The notes beneath the pieces were generated by a model. It ran no database searches. It was not told the DNA's origin and saw nothing but the letters and a program-made list of their open reading frames with translations. DNA of 32,059 nt from Parahoeflea alexandrii. GTDB taxonomy: Bacteria; Pseudomonadota; Alphaproteobacteria; Rhizobiales; Rhizobiaceae. The stretch's first letter is position 1. Each line of letters opens with the position of its first letter. Location of the stretch: positions 1 to 32,059 of the forward strand of contig NZ_JAPWHB010000014.1 of NCBI RefSeq assembly GCF_027214025.1. The letters run 5' to 3'. Both the position numbers and the translations under genes were made by a program. Shown in pieces: positions 8,064-15,996 of this stretch.

Positions 8064-8120
8064 TTGACTCAACTACAGGACATAACGCATGTTGCGCAAC
8101 ATACGTAACACCTGTTATGT
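8064..8120. promoter_or_regulatory. Promoter/operator region of the TRAP operon
   Basis: TTGACT (8064-8069) is a good -35 candidate and CATGTT (8088-8093, spacer 18) a weak -10. Over the -10 sits a perfect 14-bp palindrome ATGTTGCGCAACAT (8089-8102), nested in a wider ACATAAC (8080-8086)/GTTATGT (8114-8120) inverted repeat. The position fits repression by the divergent TetR protein. Confidence 0.5.
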
Positions 8121-8157
8121 AAAGGCGTTGTAGAACAACCCAACAAGGAGGATGGAA

Positions 8158-9144
8158 ATGTTTCGAAGCTTTTTCTCGGCTGTCGTGTTCGTGACCGCGC
8201 TAGCCGCAACGGCCGCCTCGGCGGAAATCGAACTGAAATTTGCCACCGATTCCGGGGATCGTGAATCGCCCTCGGGCATCGCGCTTGCCGCCTGGGCGAA
8301 TGCGGTGAAAGAAGGATCGAACGGTGAGATCGACGTCAAGATCTTCTACCAGAACGAACTCGGCGGTCAGCTTGAGGTGTTTGACCTGTTCGTCGCCGGC
8401 GAAGTCGATGCCATGATTTCGTGGCCTTCGACCTCCTACGACAAGCGGATCGGGATCCTGAACACGCCCTATATGGTGACCTCGTGGGAAGAGGCGCTGG
8501 AAGCCTACAAGCCGGGCGGCTGGGCAAATGGCGTTCTGAACACGGTGTTCAACGACATCGGGCTCAAATATTTCGGCGCCTGGCCGGAAGGCTTCAGTGG
8601 TGTGGCCACGCGCGGCGCCTATACCACCGACGTCGCCGGTGCGGCGAACATCAAGGTGCGGACACCGCCGCTTTTCCCGTTCCCGCAGATTCTGGAATCG
8701 ATGGGCTACCAGACCGCGGCAATTGACTGGGGTGAGGTCTACACCTCGATCCAGACCGGTGTGGTCGACGGTGATGCAGGCAACGTAATCTACTGGGACT
8801 ACGAATATTTCCGCGATGTTCTCGATTACTACGTCCGCACCAAGCACACTTTCGTGACCGGAAACCTGCTGGTCAATCTGGAGACCTATGAGGGCCTCTC
8901 GGATGAACACAAGCAGCTGATCGAAGACGCCGCAGTTGCGGTCATGGAAGCGCGTTTCCAGGCTGCTCGGGATGAAGATCAGCACTACGTCGATTTGGCG
9001 GTGCAGTCGGGCATGGAATACTTCGAACTGACCGATGAACAGCTTGCCCCTATCGCCGAGAAGGTGCGCGCCGAAGTCTGGCCGCAGATGGAGCCCGATG
9101 TCGGCAAGGAAATCATGGATCTGATCCGCGCTCAGGTGAAATGA
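8158..9144 (+). CDS. dctP: TRAP transporter substrate-binding protein DctP
   Basis: The 328-residue periplasmic binding protein has a signal peptide cleaved after about residue 22 (AATAASA, then EIELKFA). The DctP fold is seen in GIALAAWANAVKEGSNGEIDVKIF, the ELGG..EVFDLFVAGEVDA region and IKVRTPPLFPFPQILESMGYQ, where the conserved Arg usually contacts a substrate carboxylate. DctP captures its ligand and hands it to the DctQM membrane pair, driven by a sodium gradient. The ATG at 8158 has AGGAGG 6 bases upstream. The ATG at 8152 touches the Shine-Dalgarno and is rejected. It is the first gene of the operon. A carboxylated ligand is likely but not identified. Confidence 0.92.
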   Translation: MFRSFFSAVVFVTALAATAASAEIELKFATDSGDRESPSGIALAAWANAVKEGSNGEIDVKIFYQNELGGQLEVFDLFVAGEVDAMISWPSTSYDKRIGILNTPYMVTSWEEALEAYKPGGWANGVLNTVFNDIGLKYFGAWPEGFSGVATRGAYTTDVAGAANIKVRTPPLFPFPQILESMGYQTAAIDWGEVYTSIQTGVVDGDAGNVIYWDYEYFRDVLDYYVRTKHTFVTGNLLVNLETYEGLSDEHKQLIEDAAVAVMEARFQAARDEDQHYVDLAVQSGMEYFELTDEQLAPIAEKVRAEVWPQMEPDVGKEIMDLIRAQVK

Positions 9145-9152
9145 CCGACCCA

Positions 9153-9180
9153 GCGGCCGGAGCCTGAGGGTTCCGGTCGC
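9153..9180 (+). promoter_or_regulatory. Hairpin between dctP and dctQ
   Basis: CCGGAGCC (9157-9164) pairs with GGTTCCGG (9169-9176), extended by GCG (9153-9155) with CGC (9178-9180). There is no T-tract, so it is probably not a full terminator. A stem here would protect the dctP end of the message or attenuate downstream expression, giving more binding protein than permease. Confidence 0.5.
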
Positions 9181-9219
9181 ATCCCTAACACACAGGCTGC
9201 GAACCGGGAGTAAAGCGAC

Positions 9220-9738
9220 ATGGTCGACCTTCTCAGAAAGCTCGATGCCGGGCTGATCGGCATTCTCAACCTCATCGTGATTGTGACAAGTCTCGCGATT
9301 ACTGGGCTGATCCTGTTCCTCGTTCTCGCCCGTTTCGTGCTTGGCTGGTCGGTCGTCGGCGTGCTGGAACTCGCCACACTATCGGCAATGTGGCTCTACA
9401 TGTGCGGGGCCGTCGTCGCGGCTCGCAACCATGAACATCTCGTCGTCGATTTCCTTGCCCTGTCTTTGAAGAACCCAAAGTCCAAGGCACTGCACACCTT
9501 CGCCGTATCCATGATCATGGTCGTGCTGAGCCTGTTCTTTCTGGGCCTAGCCAATGACATGGTCGCCTGGTCGATCAAGCGACCGCAGACGACCGCGGCG
9601 CTCAGCATTCCCCTCATCGTCCCGCAATCTGCTGTCGTTTTTGCTGCCGTTCTTTGCACCGTCTATGCGGTTCGGGACGCTATCGTCGCTGCCGCCGCCG
9701 TGTTCGGCAAAACCAATCAAAATGCTGGGGAGGTCTGA
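9220..9738 (+). CDS. dctQ: TRAP transporter small membrane subunit DctQ
   Basis: The 172-residue protein has four predicted membrane helices (about residues 13-35, 48-68, 88-108 and 131-152), the normal layout of DctQ subunits. The LARFVLGWSVVGVLELATLSAMWLYMCGAVVAARNHEHLVVDF region, with a conserved HLVVDF loop, is typical. With DctM it forms the inner-membrane translocator fed by DctP. GGGAG precedes the ATG at 9220. It lies 75 bases after dctP and 3 bases before dctM. Confidence 0.9.
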   Translation: MVDLLRKLDAGLIGILNLIVIVTSLAITGLILFLVLARFVLGWSVVGVLELATLSAMWLYMCGAVVAARNHEHLVVDFLALSLKNPKSKALHTFAVSMIMVVLSLFFLGLANDMVAWSIKRPQTTAALSIPLIVPQSAVVFAAVLCTVYAVRDAIVAAAAVFGKTNQNAGEV

Positions 9739-9741
9739 TCC

Positions 9742-11046
9742 ATGGAAGCTCTATTTGGTATCTTGCTCCTGATGGCCTTGATGATCTTCGGGGTGCCGGT
9801 GGCATGGTCGTTCGCAGGCGTCCTGATGTTTCTGGTCTGGGCTTACGACGTCAGCACTTCTACCTTGCTTTTGCAGGGATTTAGGTCGCTAGACTCAGTC
9901 ATCCTGCTTGCTCTCCCGCTGTTCGTATTGGCTGGCTATCTGATGCAGAGTGGCGGGGTCGCCGCCCGTTTGATCAGCTTCATGTCGATGGCCATGCGGG
10001 GGCGCAAAGGCGGACTTGGCGCGGCCCTGATCGGATCATCCGGGATCTTCGGCGCGATTTCGGGAACAGCAACTGCCGCCGTTGCCTCGATCGGTACAAT
10101 CATGGGCGATCCGCTGGCCGCCCGCGGCTATCCCCGTGGATATACCAGCGCCTTGCTGGGCGTGTCCTCGCTGTTGGGCATCCTGATCCCTCCGTCGATC
10201 ACCCTGATCCTTTTCGGTGTTGTCACCCGGCAATCCATCACGGCGCTTTTCGCGGCAACGATCGTGCCGGGCCTTTTACTGATGGTCGGCCTGATGATCT
10301 TCAACAAGATCGTGACCGCAAGAATGCTGGTCGACACGCCAGAGCGCATGGCCGCAATTTCAGCACAGAAGTCACCTCATGGCCCGCTGCGTGCAACGCT
10401 TCAGGCCCTCCCGGCCCTGATGATGCCGGTGGTTATTCTGGGCGGCATCTATGGCGGCGTATTTACCCCGACGGAAGCCGCCGCAGTTGCCTTGTTCATG
10501 GCAATCCTGATCGGATTCTTCATTTACCGCGACCTTACGCTGTCCCGCTTCCGCCAGAGTCTGGTCGAAGCCGGCGAAACTACGGGCACAATCATCCTCA
10601 TCCTGCTGTTTTCCTTCATGATCGGTCGCATCATGGTGGCCGAAAGTGTGCCGCAGGAATTGACCGAAGCCGTCACGCACCTGACCGAGAACAAGATACT
10701 GATCCTGCTTTTGGTCAACGCCTTCCTGATCTTCGTGGGCATGATCATGGACGACCTTTCGGTGACCGTCGTCATCGCACCGCTGATGATGCCCTTGATG
10801 GTCCATCATGGGGTCGATCCAGTTCACTATGCGTCGATTGTTGCCTGTTCGGTCGTGATCGGCGCCAACAGCCCACCCGTCGCGCCGATCCTCTACATGG
10901 CGTGCCGCATCGGGAAAGTATCAATCCACGAAGCGATCAAGCCCGCCTTGCAGATCATTTTCTATGTAGCACTTCCGGTGATGCTACTGGTCACGTTCTT
11001 CCCGGAGTTGTCGCTTTTCGTCCCGCGGTTGCTGGGCTTGCACTGA
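9742..11046 (+). CDS. dctM: TRAP transporter large permease DctM
   Basis: The 434-residue very hydrophobic protein has about 11-12 membrane segments and the length of DctM-type large permeases. It shows the family motifs IGSSGIFGAISGTATAAVASIG (sodium/substrate site region), RGYPRGYTSALLGVSSLLGILIPPSI and ANSPPVAPILYM. It carries substrate across the inner membrane with sodium coupling. The start lies 3 bases after the dctQ stop, so the two are translationally linked. The frame is intact. Confidence 0.93.
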   Translation: MEALFGILLLMALMIFGVPVAWSFAGVLMFLVWAYDVSTSTLLLQGFRSLDSVILLALPLFVLAGYLMQSGGVAARLISFMSMAMRGRKGGLGAALIGSSGIFGAISGTATAAVASIGTIMGDPLAARGYPRGYTSALLGVSSLLGILIPPSITLILFGVVTRQSITALFAATIVPGLLLMVGLMIFNKIVTARMLVDTPERMAAISAQKSPHGPLRATLQALPALMMPVVILGGIYGGVFTPTEAAAVALFMAILIGFFIYRDLTLSRFRQSLVEAGETTGTIILILLFSFMIGRIMVAESVPQELTEAVTHLTENKILILLLVNAFLIFVGMIMDDLSVTVVIAPLMMPLMVHHGVDPVHYASIVACSVVIGANSPPVAPILYMACRIGKVSIHEAIKPALQIIFYVALPVMLLVTFFPELSLFVPRLLGLH

Positions 11047-11061
11047 GAACAGGGATCCAAA

Positions 11062-11871
11062 ATGCCGCTGCTCAATCTTGCCCTTTTCCAAGCGCGCCCG
11101 GCGTTTCGTTCCGCAAACGAGGCCCTTTCGGATCTCGATCTAGCAATGGCTCGGGCCGCCGCAGCCGGTGCCAATCTGCTAGTTACGCCAGAGCTGTATT
11201 ACTCCGGCTACGGCCGCGCCGATACGGTCAGGGCTGCGGCCCAGGTTCAGGGATCGCCATCCCTTCGGGCCGTTGCTGGGCTTGCGGCTCGGCATGGTGT
11301 AGGGCTGGTTCTAGGCTATCCCGAAATAAGCGGCGGCTTGCTCTATAACAGTGCCGCGGTTTTCGATAGCGACGGGCGGCTCATATGCAACTATCGCAAG
11401 GTTGCCTTACCAAACGACTTCGAACGCGATTGCTTCAACCCCGGCACGGAACCTGAGGTTTTCGAGTTCGAAGGCATCCGTTGTTCGGTCCTGATCTGCT
11501 ACGACATCGAATTCCCAGAACTGGCGCGGCGATCCGCGCAATTGGGCACCGAATTGCTCTTGGTTCCCACCGCACTGCGGGCAAAGTGGCGCTTTGTCTC
11601 GGATGCCATAGTTCCGTCCCGAGCCTATGAAAACGCCATGTTCATCGGATATTGCGATTTTGCGACTGACGAAACCAATTCGCAATTCAGTGGAACAAGT
11701 TCGGTCTGTGCCCCAGACGGCCAGCACCTTTGCCGCGCCGCTGGCCCCGAAGATCTGATCTTTGCGACGATCGACACCGCAGCGGTTCAGTCCCGCAAGT
11801 CTGATTTCGACTTCCTTCAGGACCTTAAGCGCTTCGACATCAAAGCCAAGCCAATTGCTCGGATCGCCTGA
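11062..11871 (+). CDS. Nitrilase-superfamily carbon-nitrogen hydrolase
   Basis: The 269-residue protein has the complete Glu-Lys-Cys triad of the nitrilase superfamily: E44 in LLVTPELYYSGYG, K113 in NYRKVALP and C146 in VLICYDIEFPE. Members with this short single-domain form are usually omega-amidases, N-carbamoyl amidases or aliphatic amidases that release ammonia from a C-N bond. It lies 15 bases after dctM and just before an amine-oxidising flavoprotein. It could therefore hydrolyse an amide formed during breakdown of the imported compound, though the order of steps is inference. It is cytoplasmic, with no signal peptide. Confidence 0.88.
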   Translation: MPLLNLALFQARPAFRSANEALSDLDLAMARAAAAGANLLVTPELYYSGYGRADTVRAAAQVQGSPSLRAVAGLAARHGVGLVLGYPEISGGLLYNSAAVFDSDGRLICNYRKVALPNDFERDCFNPGTEPEVFEFEGIRCSVLICYDIEFPELARRSAQLGTELLLVPTALRAKWRFVSDAIVPSRAYENAMFIGYCDFATDETNSQFSGTSSVCAPDGQHLCRAAGPEDLIFATIDTAAVQSRKSDFDFLQDLKRFDIKAKPIARIA

Positions 11872-11896
11872 ACTCCCGTCTCAAGAAAGCAATGCA

Positions 11897-13240
11897 ATGA
11901 CCACTGCAAGCCATTCGCCCACCGTGCCGCCCCTCGATCGTCCCACTGGCTGGCGCCCGGCCGATGAAATCGTGCCTATCAATGAATTCGCACAGATTGG
12001 GGAGCACTACGACTGGCTCATCGTCGGCGCAGGCATAACCGGCCTGTCCGCAGCGCACCGACTGGGGGAGTTGGTTCCGCAGGACCGCGTCCTTCTTGTT
12101 GACGCGCGCCCGGTCGGCTGGGGCGCATCTGGGAGAAATTCCGGCTTCCTTCTGGATCTACCGCACAAGTTTGACCTGGATCACCCCGATGCCGCACGGC
12201 TTCGAAAAATCATGGATTTGAACCGCAGCGCGATTTCGGTGCTGCACGAGCAGACCGAAACACTCGGGATCGATTGTGATTGGTCGCCAGTCGGAAAACT
12301 TCAGGGTGCAGTCCGCGAACGTGGAACCGGCATGATGCGCAAGTTCTGCGAAGCGTTGGACAAGATCGGCGAACCCTATGAGGTGCTCGACCGACAAGGG
12401 TGCGCCGCGATCATGGGGACGGAATACTATGCTGGCGCGGTCTTCACGCCCGGAGCCGTCTTGGTGGACCCGTTCCTTCTGGTGCGCGGCTTGGCCAGAC
12501 ATCTGCCTGAAAACGTGACGTTGCGCGACGATGCGGCGGTTGTCGAGTTTTCGGAGAAGACCGGGGGATTCGCAGCCGAGCTGCGATTGGCCGATGGAGG
12601 GACCGTATCCGTTTCAGCCAAGAAGGTCATTCTTGGGACAGACCCCTACACGCCCGAATTTGGCTATATGAAAGATCGGATTCTGCCGACGATCACCTAT
12701 GCAAGCATCACCCGCGCTCTCACACCTGCCGAGCGCAGACGCTATACCGGCAAGATGAACTGGGGTCTGACACCGGCCGATGCGGGCGGAACCACGCTGC
12801 GGATGACGTCAGACGGCCGCCTCCTGATCCGAAACCACTACGGCTTTGCCCCGAATTACAAAGCGTCCTCTCGTGACCTAGGAAAGGTGGCCGAGGCGCA
12901 CCGGGAGGGGCTCGATAATCGGTTCCCGGCTTTCGCCAATGTGCCGATAACTTCAACCTGGGGCGGGGTCGTCAGCCTTTCTCGCAATCACGCAACATTC
13001 TTCGGCGAAATGGCGCCCGGGGTCTATTCGGCGAACTGCTACAACGGTGTTGGCATGACGCGCGGAACAAGCTCGGGTCGTCTGCTGGTCGATCTCGCAC
13101 TCGGAAAATCCTCACAGGCTCTTGAAGACATCATCGCCGTCAGCGGCCAGCCTTCCACGATTCCGCCAGACCCATTCCGTTCGCTGGGAGTGAGCGGGCG
13201 CATGAAACTGGTCGAGTGGGAAAGCCGCTCCGAGATCTGA
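11897..13240 (+). CDS. DAO-family FAD-dependent oxidoreductase (PuuB-like)
   Basis: The 447-residue flavoprotein has the N-terminal dinucleotide-binding motif DWLIVGAGITGLSAAHRLG (about residues 37-56). An acidic strand end (LLVDARP) and the GWGASGRNSGF loop follow, as in gamma-glutamylputrescine oxidase and similar amine oxidases. A second conserved block (STWGGVVSLSRNHATFFGEM) and a C-terminal GVGMTRGTSSGRLLVDLALG complete the DAO fold. It probably oxidises a secondary or primary amine to an imine. The ATG at 11897 is chosen because the Rossmann motif follows at normal distance. A longer frame starting at 11762 only overlaps the amidohydrolase. RidA follows directly, which fits an imine product. 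Confidence 0.88.
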   Translation: MTTASHSPTVPPLDRPTGWRPADEIVPINEFAQIGEHYDWLIVGAGITGLSAAHRLGELVPQDRVLLVDARPVGWGASGRNSGFLLDLPHKFDLDHPDAARLRKIMDLNRSAISVLHEQTETLGIDCDWSPVGKLQGAVRERGTGMMRKFCEALDKIGEPYEVLDRQGCAAIMGTEYYAGAVFTPGAVLVDPFLLVRGLARHLPENVTLRDDAAVVEFSEKTGGFAAELRLADGGTVSVSAKKVILGTDPYTPEFGYMKDRILPTITYASITRALTPAERRRYTGKMNWGLTPADAGGTTLRMTSDGRLLIRNHYGFAPNYKASSRDLGKVAEAHREGLDNRFPAFANVPITSTWGGVVSLSRNHATFFGEMAPGVYSANCYNGVGMTRGTSSGRLLVDLALGKSSQALEDIIAVSGQPSTIPPDPFRSLGVSGRMKLVEWESRSEI

Positions 13241-13267
13241 AACTCGCCAAACTTGAAAGCAAACAAA

Positions 13268-13621
13268 ATGAAAGCAGTCCGTCACAAGATTGGTCCGCGC
13301 ATGAGCCAAGTCGTGCGCGCAGGCGACATGGTATATCTTGCTGGGCAGATTCCGGATGATCGCACGGCAGACATCACGGGCCAAACCGCCGAAACTCTCC
13401 GCAAGATTGATGCCCTTCTTGCCGAGATGGACGGCTCCAAGTCTGATCTTGTTTCGGTTCAGATCTGGCTGAGCGACATGACCGACTTCGCAGGGATGAA
13501 CGCCGCATGGGAGGCCTGGGTAGATCCGGATAACCCACCTGCGCGAGCAACAGCAGGCGTCGCGTTGGCCAGCCCAGGTGTTCGCGTGGAGATCATCGGC
13601 GTAGCTTTCATTCCTTCGTAG
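13268..13621 (+). CDS. RidA/YjgF family enamine/imine deaminase
   Basis: The 117-residue protein has the full Rid-family fold. The N-terminal VVRAGDMVYLAGQIPDD strand, the TLRKIDALLAEMDGSKSDLVSVQIWLSDM middle and the C-terminal ARATAGVALASPGVRVEI are present. The conserved Arg before ATAGVALA normally binds the carboxylate of the imine. RidA proteins hydrolyse reactive enamines and imines to ketones and ammonia. Its place after the flavoprotein suggests it clears that enzyme's imine product. The ATG at 13268 is used. A TTG at 13253 would add five residues. The ribosome binding site is weak. Confidence 0.9.
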   Translation: MKAVRHKIGPRMSQVVRAGDMVYLAGQIPDDRTADITGQTAETLRKIDALLAEMDGSKSDLVSVQIWLSDMTDFAGMNAAWEAWVDPDNPPARATAGVALASPGVRVEIIGVAFIPS

Positions 13622-13693
13622 ACCGGAAAGTGGGCAGCATTCTGAAACTAAGGGATCTCAATTCGCATCTCCCATTTCAGTTCCGCGAGGTGA

Positions 13694-13708
13694 ATGGCCA
13701 TTTTCAAG
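13694..13708 (+). pseudogene. Possible 5' stub of a gene cut by the IS6 element
   Basis: GAGGTGA is followed by ATGGCCATTTTCAA, which then runs into the IS6 left end. This looks like the first four or five codons of the next operon gene. The tail of an MttB-type gene lies on the far side of the IS, so this may be its beginning, but five codons cannot prove it. Confidence 0.3.
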
Positions 13709-14534
13709 GGCTCTGTTGCAAACTCTTCGCTAACTGGCGACCGATAATCAGCTCCCGATGTTTTGGGAGATAACAATGTTCAAAGGCCGCCATTTCGACC
13801 AGTCGATCATCTTGCTTTGCGTTCGCTGGTATCTGGCCTACGGCTTGAGCCCTCGCGACTTGAAGGAAATGATGTCAGAACGAGGCATCAACGTGGATCA
13901 TTCGACGATCCATCGGTGGGTCGTACACTTCTCGCCTTTGATTTTGGACCGCTTCAACCGCAGAAAACGGTCTGTGACTGGGAAATGGCATGCCGACGAG
14001 ACCTACATCAAGGTGCGGGGTCAATGGATGTATCTTTATCGGGCCATCGACAGCGTCGGAGACACTGTTGATTTCTGGTTTAGCCAGCATCGGGACCTGG
14101 CCGCAGCCAAGCGGTTCTTCACAAAGGCTATCGAACGGCATGGTCGTCCGCAGCGCATAGTGATTGACGGCAGCCAGACGAACAGAGAAGCCATCGTTTC
14201 CTGCGATATGATCAGCCGACTGCAGGAAAAGCGCCGCCTTCACACAAAACCAATCCGCATCCGGCTAAGCCAATACCTGAATAATCGCATCGAGCAGGAT
14301 CACCGTCGGATCAAGCGGCGTGTCAGGCCAATGCTCGGCTTCAAGGCATTTTCAAGCGCGACAATAACGCTTGCCGGTATCGAGATGGTTCACATGATGC
14401 GCAAGCGACAAGGCAGATATTCCTACAACCCCAGCCCATCGCTTGCTGAGCAGATCGACGCTCTGGCCGCGGCATTCTGAGGGCGGAAGCCAAAACGCTC
14501 TTTCTCGACCATATCAAAAATTTGCAACAGAGCC
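13709..14534. mobile_element. Complete IS6-family insertion sequence
   Basis: The element is 826 bp with perfect terminal repeats: GGCTCTGTTGCAAA at the left (from 13709) and TTTGCAACAGAGCC at the right (to 14534), similar to the IS26 ends GGCACTGTTGCAAA. One further G/C pair outside also matches. The neighbouring eight bases (TTTTCAAG on the left, CACCTGAA on the right) do not match, so there is no target duplication. This is expected after IS6-type adjacent deletion or cointegrate formation. Confidence 0.92.
13776..14480 (+). CDS. IS6-family transposase
   Basis: The 234-residue DDE transposase has the length usual for the IS6/IS26 family. It opens with MFKGRHFDQSIILLCVRWYL, typical of the family. 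Catalytic residues are visible in WHADETYIKVRGQW (first Asp), IVIDGSQTNREA (second Asp) and LNNRIEQDHRRIKRR (Glu). The ATG at 13776 has GGGAG 7 bases upstream and is preferred to the in-frame ATG at 13758. The frame is intact and both element ends are present, so the copy may be active and able to form cointegrates or delete neighbours. Confidence 0.93.
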   Translation: MFKGRHFDQSIILLCVRWYLAYGLSPRDLKEMMSERGINVDHSTIHRWVVHFSPLILDRFNRRKRSVTGKWHADETYIKVRGQWMYLYRAIDSVGDTVDFWFSQHRDLAAAKRFFTKAIERHGRPQRIVIDGSQTNREAIVSCDMISRLQEKRRLHTKPIRIRLSQYLNNRIEQDHRRIKRRVRPMLGFKAFSSATITLAGIEMVHMMRKRQGRYSYNPSPSLAEQIDALAAAF

Positions 14535-15112
14535 CACCTGAAAACACCAAGGCAAACATCATCGCGGGCCAGCTGGCCCGACGCTATGGCATCCCTTACC
14601 GCACCTCCAACGCAAATGCGTCGAACGTTGTCGATCTTCAGGCGACTTATGAGACGATGATGGCCACCTGGGGGGCTGTTCTGGGGGGAGCGAACTTGAT
14701 CTACCACGCGGCTGGCTGGCTGGAGGGCGGGCTCACCGCCTCCTATGAAAAATTCGTCCTGGATGTCGAGATTATCCAGAACATGCAGGAATTTCTCAAG
14801 CCCATCAAATTCGACGATGACGAATTGGGGCTGGAGGCAATCAAGGCCGTGCCCACTGGCGGTCACTTCTTTGGCAGCGACCACACCATGGCGCGCTACG
14901 AAACAGCGTTCTACCGGCCCATTTTGTCGGACTGGCAAAATTACGAAGCCTGGGAAGCCGCCGGGGCCAGGGATGCGCTCAAACGGGCAACATCGATCTG
15001 GAAAAAGGCACTTGAGGAGTATGAGCAGCCTGCCATGGATCCGGCAGTCCGAGAGGCGCTGGACGCGTATGTCGCGCGTCGCAAGGAAGAGATCGGAAAC
15101 GACGATCCGTAG
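14535..15112 (+). pseudogene. MttB-family corrinoid methyltransferase, C-terminal fragment
   Basis: About 192 codons of the C-terminal part of a trimethylamine/glycine-betaine:corrinoid methyltransferase (MttB superfamily, about 500 residues when whole) remain. Diagnostic stretches are QATYETMMATWGAVLGGAN, HAAGWLEGGLTASYEKFVLD and TGGHFFGSDHTM. The 5' two thirds, including the barrel segment, are missing, and coding begins exactly at the IS6 right end. MttB homologues without pyrrolysine demethylate quaternary amines such as glycine betaine and pass the methyl group to a corrinoid protein. No corrinoid protein or activator is in the window. The fragment suggests the operon once handled an N-methylated compound. 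Confidence 0.85.
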
Positions 15113-15199
15113 CAGGCAGTCGTTTCCAGGAGTTTGAGGTGGCGCAAGTTTGCATCAGCGCTGCTCCGGTCCCCGTCTGTCCCGGGTTCGATCTCGGAG

Positions 15200-15459
15200 C
15201 ACAATGATGCCGGTCATATGGGTACAGGACAACATGCCCGTCGGATCGATAAATCGGTTTCTGCGATTGGCAAGCTTCGAGCAATTCACATCTTCCCGGT
15301 CACGCCAGGATTGATAACACGGCCCGGTATCTCGGCGTGGGTATCGGGGACGCACTGGTCCAGCCCGAAAGCACCGACGGCTTCCTGAGCCTATCGGGAA
15401 CATGCCGGCAGCCGAAGCTCAAGAACGGTATCGCGCCACGCTGGACGAAGCTGCCATGA
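15200..15459 (+). pseudogene. Decayed tyrosine recombinase (integrase) C-terminus
   Basis: Translated in two frames, the sequence retains the end of a phage-type integrase. HMGTGQHARRIDKSVSAIGK aligns with the HSxRR-containing block, LRAIHIF follows, and then in the next frame comes GHARIDNTARYLGVGIGDAL, with the nucleophile Tyr and the usual RYLG motif. One base is missing near 15296 between LRAIHIF and GH, so the frame is broken. The N-terminal part is not visible upstream. It is a relic of a site-specific integration system and a sign of past mobility. It cannot give a functional enzyme. Confidence 0.6.
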
Positions 15460-15702
15460 CCGCATAACCTGAATGAAATGGCCTCCGGCAAATCCGGAGC
15501 GGTTCGGTCCTGGGGAGCGGTGCGGCTCCTGAGCCCCGATGGCTGCCCGACCTATCAGCAACCCGAAACGCATCCCGGCGCCTTTTCGGTCGACTGCCAT
15601 GCCGGAGTGCGCTGGCCGGCGCCCCGGCAATGCTGCTGGCTCCGATGGTTGCCGCTGGCCAGCTTCCGCCGGAATTCGATGTCTTCGCAGCAAGGAGGTC
15701 CC
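15460..15702 (+). other. Spacer with possible 3' end of a lost flavoprotein gene
   Basis: No full gene is visible. One plus-strand frame ends at the TGA at 15717-15719, overlapping the start of the next gene. Its last residues, ALAGAPAMLLAPMVAAGQLP followed by PEFDVF, resemble the tail of a DAO-type flavoprotein. Farther upstream the frame loses any likeness. A CTCCGG/CCGGAG hairpin lies near 15482-15498. The region may be a deletion scar joining integrase debris to the hcn-like operon. Confidence 0.25.
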
Positions 15703-15996
15703 ATGGTCAGACGCATTGAAACCAGCGGGCGTGAAGTCATTTTCACATTCGAAGGACAGCTGATTACGGCCTGCGCGGGCGACAGCGTGGCTGCCGCGCT
15801 GACGGCCGCAGACATCAACAATCTCCGCGACAGCGTTGTCAGCGGCGCACCGCGCGGCGTCTATTGCATGACGGGAGCCTGCTTTGACTGCCTGGTCGAG
15901 GTTGACGGTGTCCCCAACCGGCAAGCATGCATGACCGAGGTTCGGCATGGGCTGGATGTGCGGCGCCAAAGCGCCCCGGTGGAGGTGCGGTCATGA
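15703..15996 (+). CDS. 2Fe-2S protein, HcnA-like small subunit of an amino-acid dehydrogenase
   Basis: The 97-residue protein has a plant-type [2Fe-2S] fold (Fer2_4). The cluster ligands are Cys-x4-Cys-x2-Cys in GVYCMTGACFDCLVEVDG, then a fourth Cys in NRQACMTEV. Proteins of this size are the small subunits of HcnABC-like hydrogen cyanide synthase, opine oxidases and D-hydroxyproline dehydrogenases, where they pass electrons between flavins and the quinone pool. AAGGAGG lies 5-6 bases before the ATG at 15703. The TGA overlaps the next start in ATGA, so the three genes form a tightly coupled operon. The substrate class is inferred from the set, not from this subunit. Confidence 0.85.
   Translation: MVRRIETSGREVIFTFEGQLITACAGDSVAAALTAADINNLRDSVVSGAPRGVYCMTGACFDCLVEVDGVPNRQACMTEVRHGLDVRRQSAPVEVRS

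Noticed and set aside
13701-14542. Target duplication of the IS6 element
   Set aside because: The eight flanking bases differ on the two sides whether the element is taken with or without the extra terminal G/C pair.
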